DNA of 64,000 nt from Erwinia_E haradaeae_B (GCF_900698985.1 NZ_LR217730.1:62001-126000), one strand, 5' to 3'. Shown: positions 10,476 through 21,326, counted from the first letter of the stretch. The notes: a model not told the origin generated them from the sequence alone. Numbers and translations are program-made.

Positions 10476-11378
10476 ATGAATATGCAATATACACAGCAAG
10501 TTTTTATGGCGGCTATGGCAGCAATAGTGCTTGCGTTTCTTTTATTAATCATGAAATGTTTTGCTTGGTGGTATACGGGCTCAGTTAGTGTTCTAGCAGC
10601 ACTAATAGATTCGTTAGTGGACATTGCTGCTTCATTGACAAATCTATTAGTTATACGTTATGCAATGCAACCAGCTGATTCTAAACATGCATTTGGTCAT
10701 GGAAAAGCTGAGTCTTTAGCAGTATTAGTACAAAGTGTGTTTATCTGTGGCTCCGCTCTCTTTCTTTTTTTTACTGGCTTTAAAAATATTTCCGCCCCTC
10801 AGGAACTCAAGGAGCCTCTAGTATTAGTTATAGTGACTTTTATAGCTTTATTTTCAACACTAATTTTAGTTACCTTTCAGCGTTGGGTAGTGCAAAACAC
10901 TCAAAGTCAGGCTATACGTGCAGATATGTTACATTATCAATCAGATATAATAATAAATAGTGCAATTTTATTAGCTTTAGTTTTAAGTTGGTTCGGTTGT
11001 TATTGGGCTGATGCATTATGTGCTCTTAATATTGGTATATGGATTTTATATTCTGCATGGCGTATGGCATATGATGCTGTTCAGGTATTACTGGATCGTG
11101 CCTTACCTGTGACAGAGTATCAAGCAATTTTAAAAATTGTTACCACATGGCCTGGTATATGTGGAGTACATGGTATTCGCACACGTCAGGCTGGCCCAAC
11201 ACGCTTTATTCAACTACATTTAGAAATGGAGGATCACTTACCTTTATGTGAGGCACATAGCATATCTCATCATATTGAGAAGGCGTTGATTATGCGATTT
11301 CCAGGTTCTGATGTGATTATTCATCAGGATCCATGTTCTGCAGTATCTCAAGAACATCAAGGTACGTTTGGATCATAA
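10476..11378 (+). CDS. fieF: Cation diffusion facilitator FieF (YiiP), zinc/iron efflux
   Basis: This inner-membrane antiporter exports Zn2+ or Fe2+ in exchange for protons. Its 300 residues equal the length of E. coli FieF. The transport-site residues D45, D49, H153 and D157 are all present (DSLVD around 45-49, HYQSD at 153-157). Six membrane helices span about residues 10-205, followed by the cytoplasmic metallochaperone-like domain, with HLEMED and the FPGSDVIIHQDPC segment near the end. The ATG at 10476 aligns with the E. coli start; the upstream GGTGGA is a weak ribosome binding site. pfkA follows 364 bases downstream on the same strand, the same gene order as in E. coli. Confidence 0.97.
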   Translation: MNMQYTQQVFMAAMAAIVLAFLLLIMKCFAWWYTGSVSVLAALIDSLVDIAASLTNLLVIRYAMQPADSKHAFGHGKAESLAVLVQSVFICGSALFLFFTGFKNISAPQELKEPLVLVIVTFIALFSTLILVTFQRWVVQNTQSQAIRADMLHYQSDIIINSAILLALVLSWFGCYWADALCALNIGIWILYSAWRMAYDAVQVLLDRALPVTEYQAILKIVTTWPGICGVHGIRTRQAGPTRFIQLHLEMEDHLPLCEAHSISHHIEKALIMRFPGSDVIIHQDPCSAVSQEHQGTFGS

Positions 11379-11742
11379 AAAGACTTTGAGGGTACCGTCT
11401 AATATTGAATGTATGAGAATTTATATCAAATTATTACAGAAGTTATTAGAAGTATGGTGAGTATCTAAATCTAAGTAAACAGAGTTATGCAGAATGGCTG
11501 TACATACTATCAGTAAAGATTACTCAATGATTTTAATTTTACGTATCAAGTATGATTGAAAAAGAAAACTCTTGTTTTTAGTCCATTATGTTTTTTAAAT
11601 ATTTTAGTTTTTAGGTTTATCCATTCTTCATTATTCTCTTTTAATCTGTGTGTGCCATAACGCTTTTAGTTAGAAAATGATATATGTGATTGTCCTTGTA
11701 GTGCATCATATATAACCTATATCATTATCTTGAGAGGTTTTT
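11379..11742. other. Spacer between fieF and pfkA
   Basis: These 364 bases hold no gene. They probably contain the pfkA promoter, but I do not see a strong consensus pair. Confidence 0.6.
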
Positions 11743-12705
11743 ATGATGAATAAAATCGGTATACTCACCAGTGGTGGTGATGCACCAGGCATGAATGCAG
11801 CAATCCGTGGTGTTGTTCGTACAGGTATCAGTGAAGGTTTGGAGATTTTTGGAATTTATGATGGTTATTTAGGGTTGTATGAAAATAGAATGATAGCCCT
11901 TAGTCGTTACAGTGTATCAGATATAATTAATCGCGGTGGTACATTTTTAGGTTCTGCTCGTTTTCCTGAATTTTGTTCAAAAGAAGTACGTAGTATAGCT
12001 ATCAAAAATATGATAACACGTGGAATTGATGCTTTAGTTGTAATTGGTGGTGATGGTTCTTACATGGGTGCTAAATCTGTAACAGAAATGGGGTTTCCTT
12101 GTATCAGTTTGCCGGGGACCATTGATAACGATGTAGCTGGTACAGATTATACTATTGGGTATTTTACTGCACTTGAAACAGTGGTAGAAGCCATAGATCG
12201 CTTACGTGATACCTCTTCTTCACATCAACGTGTTTCTATTGTAGAGGTGATGGGGCGATATTGTGGAGATTTGACTTTAGCGGCTGCAATTGCTGGGGGT
12301 TGTGAGTTTATTGTTTTACCGGAAACCCCTGAAACTCGTGAAAAGTTAATTGATGAGATCAGGGATGGATTTTCTAAAGGTAAGAAGCATGCCATTGTAG
12401 CTATTACTGAGCATATTTGTGATATTAATGCATTAGCACGATATATTGAAAAAGAAACTAAAAGAGATACACGTGTCACTGTATTGGGGCATATTCAGCG
12501 GGGTGGAGCTCCAGTGGCCTATGATCGGATTTTAGCCTCACGTATGGGTGCTTATGCTACTAAACTATTATTAGAGGGCTCTTACGGATGTTGCATAGGC
12601 ATTCAAAATGAAGAGATAGTACATCATAATATTGTTGATGCTATTCAAAATATGAAACGTCCGTTTAAATATGATTGGTTAGATGTTGCTAAGAAGCTAT
12701 ATTGA
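11743..12705 (+). CDS. pfkA: ATP-dependent 6-phosphofructokinase, isozyme I
   Basis: The enzyme phosphorylates fructose 6-phosphate to fructose 1,6-bisphosphate, the committed step of glycolysis. Its 320 residues equal the E. coli PfkA length. Visible motifs are the ATP-binding loop LTSGGDAPGMN (about 8-18), GGDGSYMGA (about 102-110), the catalytic PGTIDNDVAGTD segment (proton-acceptor Asp about 127) and the family signature in the GHIQRGG region (about 245-251). ATG at 11743 follows GAGAGG with good spacing; the next codon is also ATG, but the first aligns with the E. coli start. The presence of PfkA implies a working upper glycolytic route. Confidence 0.98.
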   Translation: MMNKIGILTSGGDAPGMNAAIRGVVRTGISEGLEIFGIYDGYLGLYENRMIALSRYSVSDIINRGGTFLGSARFPEFCSKEVRSIAIKNMITRGIDALVVIGGDGSYMGAKSVTEMGFPCISLPGTIDNDVAGTDYTIGYFTALETVVEAIDRLRDTSSSHQRVSIVEVMGRYCGDLTLAAAIAGGCEFIVLPETPETREKLIDEIRDGFSKGKKHAIVAITEHICDINALARYIEKETKRDTRVTVLGHIQRGGAPVAYDRILASRMGAYATKLLLEGSYGCCIGIQNEEIVHHNIVDAIQNMKRPFKYDWLDVAKKLY

Positions 12706-13943
12706 TCCTCTAACTTAGGTATTAAGGTATTAAAGATCGATAGCGCTATCAGCTTTAAGCTTTATATTATTGGGAAGATCAAAACTACAAAACAGAATAT
12801 TATCATGTAATATTTCATATACATCATATATATTATAATTAATTTTTTTAGTAATTTTTATGATCTAATCTGCATACTATGTGTTATAATTAAATAATTT
12901 CTTTAATAATTTTTATATTTTAATATATAGATAAGTGCACAGATAGCTCTATTAATTATTTTAAGTATTTTATGTATCTTTTTTGATATTTTACTGATCA
13001 TAAAATAAATACTCAAAAAATTATATTTATCAAGATTTCTTTATAAATAACACTGGTTTTTGTAATTTTTTACTGATTTTTCGTCATGATTAAGGTACTA
13101 TTATGACAATTATGCATAATTTTAGTATATGCTAAGTTAGTTATTTAAGAGAATCAGATTTTTATAGTCTAATATTCTACATTATAAAAATGATAGAAAT
13201 GATTATATAGAGCTTATAAAATGAGTTTATTTTTTATATTTTTTTGAATTTTTTTATTCAGCATGCAAAATAAAATTTTTTATCTATATAAATAAACTTG
13301 ATGTTTATCGTAAAACGTAACATATAAGATATAAGGCGCTAAAATTCTATATTAAGATTGTTTTTTTATTTTAGAGCTAAAGAATAGTTATTACACGATA
13401 ATAGCGTCCAGGATTATTCTATCTTAAATAAATAGATTTTTATAAATATCATTGAGGTATAGTTATAGTATTTTTATCATTATGTAATATTTATTAAATG
13501 CGATTTAGGAGATGAGCGTATCATTAAACTAAAACTTATGATAAGTACCATAAATGATTATAATTTGTAGCTTAAGTTGTGCGTCTACATTAGATTGTAT
13601 GCGCAAAAATAAAAGTTTTTCTAACTCAAGACGATGATAATAGATTTATTGAGTTATTTTTGCAATAGTAAGAGCTATAATTTTGACTTGAGTTAAAAAT
13701 AAAATCATTTTAGTTATTAAGATTTTTTAGTGATGAATTTCAAAAATCTTAATAGTCTAGATTTTTGTTATATTTTTAAATAGATACAGCTATAACAATA
13801 TAAGACATTATGAATAGACAAAACTGATACAGAATATAATATTTATTATGTATTTTTATTTTTAAAATGTAAAACAATCTGTATAATAAATATTAGTATT
13901 TAATTATGTTAAGTTATAATGACATGTTGTCAATGAAGGTTTA
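12706..13943. other. 1.2 kb AT-rich spacer between convergent pfkA and cysE
   Basis: No gene or RNA is recognised. A 12-base perfect palindrome, GATAGCGCTATC (12739-12750), lies 33 bases past the pfkA stop. It is the only GC-containing palindrome there but is not followed by a T-run, so I do not call it a terminator. Confidence 0.65.
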
Positions 13944-14768
13944 TTAGATTCCATCGCCATATTCAAAACCTGGAAATATTGTTATAGGGTATTGATTGAT
14001 ATGAATCGATGATATATCATTTTTGTGTTTGTTTTTGACAATATTAGCCGGAACGCCAACAACAGTGGTATAAGCAGGGACAGGATGTAGAACTACGGAT
14101 CCAGCTCCAACTTTTGCCCAGCATCCTATTTCAATGTTTCCAAGAATTTTAGCTCCTGCTCCAATAATAACCCCTTCCTGAATTTTTGGGTGTCTATCCC
14201 CATTATCTTTTCCAGTGCTGCCAAGTGTCACTGCTTGCAGAATTGATACATTATCTGCAATAACTGTAGTTTCACCTATTACAATTCCAGTTGCATGATC
14301 TAGTAAGATACCCTGACCTAGTCGTGCGGCAGGGTGAATATCAACTGCAAATAAAACAGAACTTTCATGTTGCATATATAGGGCAAGAGCGTGACGACCT
14401 GTATTCCATAAAAAATGGTAAAGGCGATATACTTGTAGAGCATGGAAGCCCTTTAAATATAATATTACTGTAGAGTATTTATCAACGGTTGGATCACGAT
14501 GACGTGCTGCATAGATATCATAAGCGGCGGAAATAATAATGGCTGGATACTGTCGGTAAATATCCTGAATAATCTCAGATAAATCTGTTTTTGATATAAT
14601 ATGATTAGCTAGTTTATTGGCGAGAATACAGCTTAAAGCAGTTTCCAAATCGTTATATTGTAATAGAGCAGAGTGATAAAAGCTGGCTAGCATAGGCTCA
14701 CATTGAGTGAGTTGATAAGCTTCTTTTTTGATATCATGCCAAATTTGTTTAGGATCTATATATAGCAT
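13944..14768 (-). CDS. cysE: Serine O-acetyltransferase
   Basis: It acetylates L-serine to O-acetylserine, the first step of cysteine synthesis. A longer frame opens at 14879, but its first 37 codons overlap the gpsA end and do not match the family. ATG at 14768 puts the conserved W at position 10 as in E. coli and gives 274 residues (E. coli 273). GGAGAG precedes it at 7 bases, although the ATG one codon upstream (14771) is possible. The N-terminal helical domain is followed by the left-handed beta-helix with hexapeptide repeats (about 140-240), including HPAARLG, DHATGIVIGET, GDRHPKI and GAGAKILGNIEIG. The C-terminus ends FEYGDGI, as needed for docking cysteine synthase. The position of E. 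coli M256, which tunes cysteine feedback, is Ile here. It is the last gene of secB-gpsA-cysE. Confidence 0.96.
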   Translation of the reverse strand: MLYIDPKQIWHDIKKEAYQLTQCEPMLASFYHSALLQYNDLETALSCILANKLANHIISKTDLSEIIQDIYRQYPAIIISAAYDIYAARHRDPTVDKYSTVILYLKGFHALQVYRLYHFLWNTGRHALALYMQHESSVLFAVDIHPAARLGQGILLDHATGIVIGETTVIADNVSILQAVTLGSTGKDNGDRHPKIQEGVIIGAGAKILGNIEIGCWAKVGAGSVVLHPVPAYTTVVGVPANIVKNKHKNDISSIHINQYPITIFPGFEYGDGI

Positions 14769-14823
14769 CATTCGCTCTCCAATAAAATATTGCCTCCTCC
14801 GCAGTAAAATTAAGTCGCATAAT

Positions 14824-15843
14824 TTAGCTGCTATTATTTTCCTCTTTACTGGAACGATTGAGCAGGCTCTCTGCGGCATCTATAACATTTTTTCCACAAT
14901 ATAATACTTGGTAAATTTCCTCAGTAATTGGCATGTCAACATTATAGCGCATAGCTAGCATTTTAATTTCTTTTGTATTATACCAACCTTCAATAACCTG
15001 CCCTATTAATTTTTTTGCATGGTGAATATTATAACCTTCGCCTATTAAAACACCAAAGCGTCGATTGCGAGACCTGTTATCTGTGCAAGTTAGAACTAAA
15101 TCCCCTAAGCCGGACATTCCTGTAAATGTAGCAGGATTAGCATTTAAAGCTGTACCTAACCGACTTATTTCAGCTAACCCTCTAGTGATGAGTGCAGCTC
15201 GAGTATTGGCGCCAAAACCTATACCATCAGATATACCGACCCCAATAGCAATTATATTTTTTGCTACTCCACCCAATTGAACGCCAATCATATCAGGATT
15301 GTTATACACTCGGAGTTTTGTTTTGTGATGAAATAGTTGTTGTAATTCTATTGCAAGTTCTTTATTTGTTGCCGCTAAGGTAATTGCAGTTGGTGTACCT
15401 ATTGCCACTTCGTTAGCAAAGGTTGGTCCTGATATAACAGATAGAGGGATATGCCTACCAAGTATTTCGGATGCAACCTCTTGGAGTAATCGCCCAGTAT
15501 GATTTTCTAGACCTTTTGTTGCCCAGATCAAACGTGAATCAGTGCGAAGATGCGGTTTAATGCGGTATAGCATGTCGCCAAATACATAACTCGGAACTAC
15601 TAATAGTAAATTGCGACTAGCTGATATTGTTTTAGCAAGATTGGTTTGTATAATTAAAGTGTCAGGAAAAGGTACTTTTGGAAGAATGTTCTGATGATAT
15701 CGGCGTGCCTGTAGTTGTGCCTGATGATAATGATCATGCCCCCATAATATGACTTGACGGCCACCACGAGATAACATAATGGCTAACGCGGTTCCGTATG
15801 AACCAGCTCCAATAATGCTCATAATCGCATCAGAGTTTTTCAT
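14824..15843 (-). CDS. gpsA: Glycerol-3-phosphate dehydrogenase [NAD(P)+]
   Basis: It reduces dihydroxyacetone phosphate to sn-glycerol 3-phosphate, the backbone precursor of phospholipids. The 339 residues equal the E. coli length. The N-terminal Rossmann motif is IIGAGSYGTA (about 10-19). The catalytic domain has the GGVAKNIIAIGVGISDG segment (about 191-207, with the active-site Lys) and GMSGLGDLVLTCT (about 243-255), plus the NRRFG motif. Its ATG directly abuts the secB stop (TAA then ATG), so translational coupling is likely. The stop lies 55 bases before the cysE start. The gene order secB-gpsA-cysE is that of E. coli. Confidence 0.98.
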   Translation of the reverse strand: MKNSDAIMSIIGAGSYGTALAIMLSRGGRQVILWGHDHYHQAQLQARRYHQNILPKVPFPDTLIIQTNLAKTISASRNLLLVVPSYVFGDMLYRIKPHLRTDSRLIWATKGLENHTGRLLQEVASEILGRHIPLSVISGPTFANEVAIGTPTAITLAATNKELAIELQQLFHHKTKLRVYNNPDMIGVQLGGVAKNIIAIGVGISDGIGFGANTRAALITRGLAEISRLGTALNANPATFTGMSGLGDLVLTCTDNRSRNRRFGVLIGEGYNIHHAKKLIGQVIEGWYNTKEIKMLAMRYNVDMPITEEIYQVLYCGKNVIDAAESLLNRSSKEENNSS

Positions 15844-16305
15844 TTATGTATCCGGAGTATGTTCTGTGTGTTTTGATTTTTGAAGGTACTTCATAAATAG
15901 TGTGTCAAAGTTAACCGGCTCAAGATGTAATGGCGGAAAAGTGCTATGCCATATTAAGTTAGCAATGCATTCACGTGCATATGGAAAGAGAAGATTTGGA
16001 CAGTATGAACCCAAGCTGTGCTCTAGTTTGTTTTTTTCTGTTTCTTTAATAGAAAAGACCCCGGCTTGTTCTACTTCACACAGAAAAATAGTGTTCTTAG
16101 CAAGGCTTGTAATAACAGTGACGCGTAGTATTACCTCGTACATTTTATCTATTAAATGAGTAGAACTAGTGCCTAGATTGAGTGTCACCTGAGGGTCCCA
16201 AGGTTTTTGAAATACTTGTGGCGCTTGGGGTGATTCAAAAGAGATATTTTTAGTGTAAATACGATTGATTTGAGGCGATTTATCACTATTATATTTTTCT
16301 AACAT
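15844..16305 (-). CDS. secB: Protein-export chaperone SecB
   Basis: This cytoplasmic tetrameric chaperone keeps precursor proteins unfolded and hands them to SecA. The 153-residue protein matches E. coli SecB (155). Visible are the IYTKNISFESPQAPQVF strand near residues 16-32, the CEVEQAGVFSI region, and the highly conserved CPNLLFPYARECI segment (about 103-115). The C-terminal tail is short and variable, as usual. It is the first gene of secB-gpsA-cysE; grxC and yibN, which precede secB in E. coli, are absent. Keeping SecB alongside LepB and the Bam lipoproteins suggests a functional outer-membrane export route. Confidence 0.97.
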   Translation of the reverse strand: MLEKYNSDKSPQINRIYTKNISFESPQAPQVFQKPWDPQVTLNLGTSSTHLIDKMYEVILRVTVITSLAKNTIFLCEVEQAGVFSIKETEKNKLEHSLGSYCPNLLFPYARECIANLIWHSTFPPLHLEPVNFDTLFMKYLQKSKHTEHTPDT

Positions 16306-19300
16306 AGAAATTTTGTAATCCTATTTGTCAGTAAGATATGATTATATCCAAGAATATAAAATGGTTCGTAATTTTTTCTAGCCTACCCTTGATGATTATG
16401 AAAGGGATGCATGATGTTTTATAAAATCACTAGAATTTAGAGTCATTAAAATTCGGTAATTTTATTGTGAACCGTTGTAGATGCAGCTTGATATTTTTCA
16501 ATATCTTCAAGGGGCATCTGCAAATAATTTTTAAATTTTTATTTATATATCATATATATTTTAAATTATATACATTCATTATACTAAGAAAGATAAGTAG
16601 GTAATTATTTAGATAATTATTTTTATTTTTATTGATATCAGTGATATAGATCAAAAAATTAATATTTTTGTAAAAATATTAATTTTTTGTTGTTATGCGC
16701 AAGCATGAATCTGATTCCTAATAAGGATCTTATGATTATCTTATATCTTTCTATTTCTATAAGATACTATATTAATTAAAAACATATCTACAATTTAGAT
16801 AAAAATGTTAAATCAAAATAACTGAATGTATCGCTTGTCTTTAAAATTTTAAAAAATTAAATGTCTTAAATAAGATTATACATTGTAATATATATGATTT
16901 TTTCATGTAACAATAAAACAGAAAATTACCCTTACCTGATGTATTTACAGGCGATTATGTTTTTTGTGTAGATAGTTGTATTTATTAATATTATGCCTTG
17001 TAATTAGTAGGTATAATTATACATAACAAAAGATATTTTATAGTGTTTGATCTTCTTAAAGTTCATTAGTTTAATAAAAATTAATGAATGTACTCTGTCA
17101 AAGTATATAATATATGATTACAGAGTATATGATATATTATTACAGAATATATCATATATTATCAGTGCGTAATTTTAAAATTATTTTTATTACATGTTGT
17201 CATAAGTAAAATTTTTTAAAAAATCATAATAAAAACATTTATATACTACGATAAAATATAGAATATACTTAGATAGTATTTTATTTATTTTTAAAATATA
17301 TATTATATAGTTAATCTGTTTATTATTTAGAGCGTTAAATTTTTAAATAAAAATATATAATAAACCCCCTGAAGAGAAAAACCGTCTTTTGTTTTTAAAA
17401 AAATCACTATATGAACTTTATAATGTACTGAATACCATTCAGTATTGTGAATATTGTTTCATATAGAACTAAGATGAAGTAGAGTTAAGGTTAATAAGTA
17501 AGTCAGAATTTTTTTAGAGCTATTTGATTTAGAAAAGTTTCATGTAAGATTAATAGTAATTTTAATTGTATTTTATTTTAAAGGATATTCATTACTGGTA
17601 TTAAAGATGGTAAAATTTTTATGTATAATGTTATGTGTAGTGCGCGTGCTGAATTTTATAAGAATAGGTTAATTTAGGCTGAACGTATTTAAAGATTAGT
17701 TAGTTTTTAGAGATTTTATGTGCAACGTATGATTTATCTTAGGTTTTTCGTAGGGTTTTTGATGTCTCTGGAGTTCTTTTAATAGTAAACATGTGATATT
17801 AACGATAATATTAATTATCTTAATCGGTATAATATGTTCTTTAATTATATATTTTTTCTAAAATTGTATACGATTAGAGAGCACGTGTCATTGAGGTGAA
17901 TGTATTTTCATTGTATCTGCATGTTTGTATGTGTACTTTTATTTAAAGAGTAGTGTTATTTAAAAATAACAAAAATACTATGATTATAGTAATAAACGTT
18001 ATTTTTTAAATATGAAGAAATTTGTAATAATTTTTACTGAATGTGTCTATATAATATTTGACTGATTTTCATGATATATACTAATTTAGTAAGGGGGTCT
18101 TGTGTATTTTTATTATTATAAATATTAGTTAATCGTTTTAATCTAAAATAATCTTTATATTATTTTTTTATTAAAGTTACAATAGTATGTATTTTAGTGT
18201 GATTATCATTTATATCTCCTAATACATGCGAGTATATCATATGTAAAACATATTGAATATTTTTCATTAAATCGATTTTATCGCATTTTAATTGTGGTTT
18301 TATTTACTGAATAATTTTTTACAGATTCTGTACATTAATAGCAGTCTGCAATATTAATTAAATTACTTTTATGATATTTTACTATAAAACATCATATAAT
18401 TGTAGGGTGATAGTAGATACAATACATTGGGTGTATATCACTGAGTGTGTTGAAAGGTTATGTTAATTGCAAAATGATATGTAACTTAGTGTTTTTATAC
18501 TTTTCCTAATAAAATAAAAATTGTAGTTTTACGAAATAGCGCGTGTATTATATTTTGTCTCATTTGAGTATGTAGTTTAGGTCTCAGAATTTTGATGAGA
18601 TAATTATTTTTATTTGAAATTTTAACTATAACTTCATAGAAATCTTAAAGTAATAATATCTTATATAGATATTCAGTTTAGATCAAAGAGATTTATATCA
18701 TTATTATGAAATTATTTTTTAATATATTTTAATGTAATTGCATCATGGGAGTTTTACTTGAATTTTTTTTAATTAATTATTTTTATTTTTATTAAAAAAG
18801 TAGTATGTATTATTTAGTATTTTACTTATAAAAAATTACTAATTAAATAAAATTTAAAGGTATATTGTGACTTAGATAGTTAGTCATCTATTTTCTTGTA
18901 TATTATATATTTAATAAAATATTTAATATTGAGTTACATATCTATCAAATTATAATATATTTCTTATAATATATTCTAACACTTTAAGATTTAGAAAAAT
19001 ATATTTTAAAATTTAGTATAATATTTTATTAAGAAAATTCTTTAAGATTTAGTATAGAAATATTAAATATTATATATTTTATAGTGTTCAGATAATCTAT
19101 AATAATTATTAAGAATTGCATAAAGTAACATATATCAGGTAAAAGATACAAGATATATGATGTTTTTTTTAATAGGGTTGTTTTAAATAAATTTATCACT
19201 ACTTACTTTTATATTATATATGTAAAAGATCTAGTATATAAAAATTATTTTTAAGTGAGATAAATATTAGAACTTGCTAGTTTTTATATATTTTTTATTT

Positions 19301-19634
19301 TACTGAGTTCGGTCAGTAAATTTTATTTTTGGTGTAAATATTTATCTTTTTGTTACCTTTTTACGGTAAATTAATTTAATTGAACAATTTTTAATACTAA
19401 AATAACATAAGAGTTATTTTATAAGGATTAAGTTCTTACATGTCTAATTTTCTGATCAATCAAAGATCATAAAGTTAATGATAGAAGTTCCTGTGATTAT
19501 ACGTGTCAATGAATTAACCTTATGAATAATATAGAAATAAAATGAATAAAATTATTTAAAAGTTGATTTTTTATTTAAGTACATAATAAAGCGCATGATT
19601 ATTAACATATTATAATTATAAAAGTAACTCTATT
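16306..19634. other. 3.3 kb AT-rich region without recognisable genes
   Basis: This is the longest gene-free stretch in the window, lying between minus-strand secB and tusA. Stops are dense in all six frames and no tRNA, 5S, tmRNA or RNase P RNA signature is visible. Less AT-rich islands occur at about 16450-16515 (hairpin-forming, see findings), 17360-17395 and 17700-17780. I cannot assign any of them. The most likely explanation is an advanced stage of gene decay. Confidence 0.7.
17126..17158. repeat. Perfect 13-bp inverted repeat with 7-base loop
   Basis: The arms are TATATGATATATT (17126-17138) and AATATATCATATA (17146-17158) around ATTACAG. The unit ATTACAG also occurs just before the left arm (GATTACAG, 17117-17124), giving a small tandem pattern. 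It is nearly pure AT and its function is unknown. Confidence 0.55.
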
Positions 19635-19883
19635 TTAAATATCAGATTTTTTTAGAAGGTATTGATATGGTAGAGAATCAATTGATTGTAAAATTAAAGT
19701 GTGATTCATAAAACGACAAAAATTAGGAACGTCATATACGGTGGCTGGATCATCAGAAAGAATGAGTAAGGTCTCACCATGATTAATATAACGCATAGTT
19801 TTTCGTATTAACATCAGGGGCTCAGGACAGCGTAGTCCCTGGGTATCCAGAGTATGTTGAGATGTCATGATTAGTTTTATCAT
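19635..19883 (-). CDS. tusA: Sulfur carrier protein TusA
   Basis: It accepts persulfide sulfur from IscS and passes it down the Tus relay to MnmA for 2-thiolation of U34 in Lys, Glu and Gln tRNAs. The 82-residue product matches E. coli TusA (81) along its length. The TusA signature LDTQGLRCPEPLM carries the acceptor cysteine at position 19, the E. coli number, which supports the start at 19883. An internal Met at position 6 is an alternative, and neither start has a clear ribosome binding site. LSDDPAT and the FCRFMNH segment are conserved. It stands alone among spacers. Its donor IscS is at 43.7-44.8 kb. Confidence 0.95.
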   Translation of the reverse strand: MIKLIMTSQHTLDTQGLRCPEPLMLIRKTMRYINHGETLLILSDDPATVYDVPNFCRFMNHTLILQSIDSLPYQYLLKKSDI

Positions 19884-20252
19884 TAGTTTAAAATAATTTA
19901 TTTAATATATCTAAAACAATAGAAAAATAGATACTAAAATAATACATAATTTTTTATGCATCAATACTATATATTATTTTCATAATATTAAAGCAGAGAT
20001 TCTAAGAAATGAGAAGTTTGAAATATATGAATATATTAGTGTAAATATTACTTTTTTTACCTTTAATCCATGAATAAGTATAATACATAATAAAATTATA
20101 CATATTTCTTATTTTTATTATGTATTTTATAAAAATGATATTCTGAGTAAATAGTTCATATCAGAGCGTCGAGCTTTGATTATATATACAATATAATAAC
20201 GGTTTTTAACTAGTACCTATAATAATTATTATAGCTGATAAGGAATATTATT
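19884..20252. other. Spacer between divergent tusA and bamE
   Basis: No gene or RNA is seen in these 369 AT-rich bases. Promoters for both flanking genes should lie here. Confidence 0.6.
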
Positions 20253-20594
20253 ATGATAAGCTATAAAATTTTAACTATAACCTGGATTGCTTTAATGGTT
20301 AGCAATGGTTGTTCTATTGCGGATAAATTAGTTTATCATCCGGATCTAATTCAAGGCAATTATATATCACACTATCATTTAGTAAAAATTCATATTGGTA
20401 TGACACAGGAACAAGTTAGACATATCCTGGGAACACCTCAGATTAGTGATCCATTTAGTAACGATACCTGGTATTATATCTGTCGTCAAAAAATTAGGCG
20501 TCAACCTCTTCAGCAGCAAACGTTAAAGTTAAGTTTTAACAATCAAGGAATCTTGACTGATATAGATAATAAAAAGATTGAATTTATTCATTGA
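20253..20594 (+). CDS. bamE: Outer-membrane assembly lipoprotein BamE (SmpA)
   Basis: This small lipoprotein of the BAM complex stabilises BamA-BamD during beta-barrel insertion. Its 113 residues equal the E. coli BamE length. A signal peptide ends at the lipidated Cys20 (VSNGC); the -3/-2 residues are less typical than the E. coli LTAGC. The mature part carries the family core: QGNYIS, then IGMTQEQVRHILGTP, SDPF, DTWYY, and LKLSFNNQGILTDID near the end. AAGGA lies 8 bases upstream of the ATG. It stands alone here, apart from bamC at 22.2 kb; bamA, bamB and bamD are outside the window. Confidence 0.96.
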   Translation: MISYKILTITWIALMVSNGCSIADKLVYHPDLIQGNYISHYHLVKIHIGMTQEQVRHILGTPQISDPFSNDTWYYICRQKIRRQPLQQQTLKLSFNNQGILTDIDNKKIEFIH

Positions 20595-21326
20595 AGAAGT
20601 TAGATAATAAATCTTAAGCTAATTGTCGCATCAAATTTATTAGTGTTCTGCTAGTAATTTTTATTGATATCATGTTTTTTATATAAACAGCTTTATATAA
20701 ATTTTTAGAAAGAAACAAGTTTTTTTAGTGAGGTCTCAATGTTTAGTGACTTTAAAATAAAAAAACAGATGTATTATAGACAAACATATATTATTTTGCA
20801 TTCTTGACTTATTTGCATTGTATTGGATAGCATGACTATTCCTTATCCTGAATATAATATTATAAAATTTTAAGTCATAAAATAAAAAAACAGAGCCAGC
20901 TATAAATTATATTTTAATTGAATCTATTTATTACTATTTCCCATAGTGAGCGTATAAAAAGCTTACAGATGTTAAGTTTTTCATAGTAATAAGTGAAAGA
21001 TATTTTTTGAGGCAATAATCATTCAGGGATATGATAAAATTAGAAAATCCATTATCATGTTAAGTATTTCTTTATGTTGTTGGTCTAAAATCTAATTGTT
21101 ATTAATTTACCTATGATATCACTATTACTAATGTTTAGTAAAAATTGTAAAGTAATATTTCTATATAGCAATATTACTTTACAAATAATCACTATATAAA
21201 TAATTAAGATATATAAATAGTTAGGATTTATAAATGTATAAATAGTGATATGTACGAATATTACAGTATTAGGGGCGATTATTAAAAAATAACTGTCTTA
21301 AACTTTTTTTCTAACAAGGAAGGATA
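20595..21326. other. 0.73 kb spacer upstream of dapA
   Basis: No gene is recognised. gcvR and bcp, which neighbour dapA in E. coli, are not detectable. A TTGACT box occurs near 20804 but without a convincing -10 element. Confidence 0.65.

Noticed and set aside
12739..12750. GATAGCGCTATC palindrome as a pfkA terminator
   Set aside because: The stem is at most four pairs with a loop and no T-run follows.
13944..14879. 311-residue version of CysE starting at 14879
   Set aside because: The extra N-terminal residues overlap the gpsA end and do not match the family. ATG 14768 has a good ribosome binding site and aligns with E. coli.
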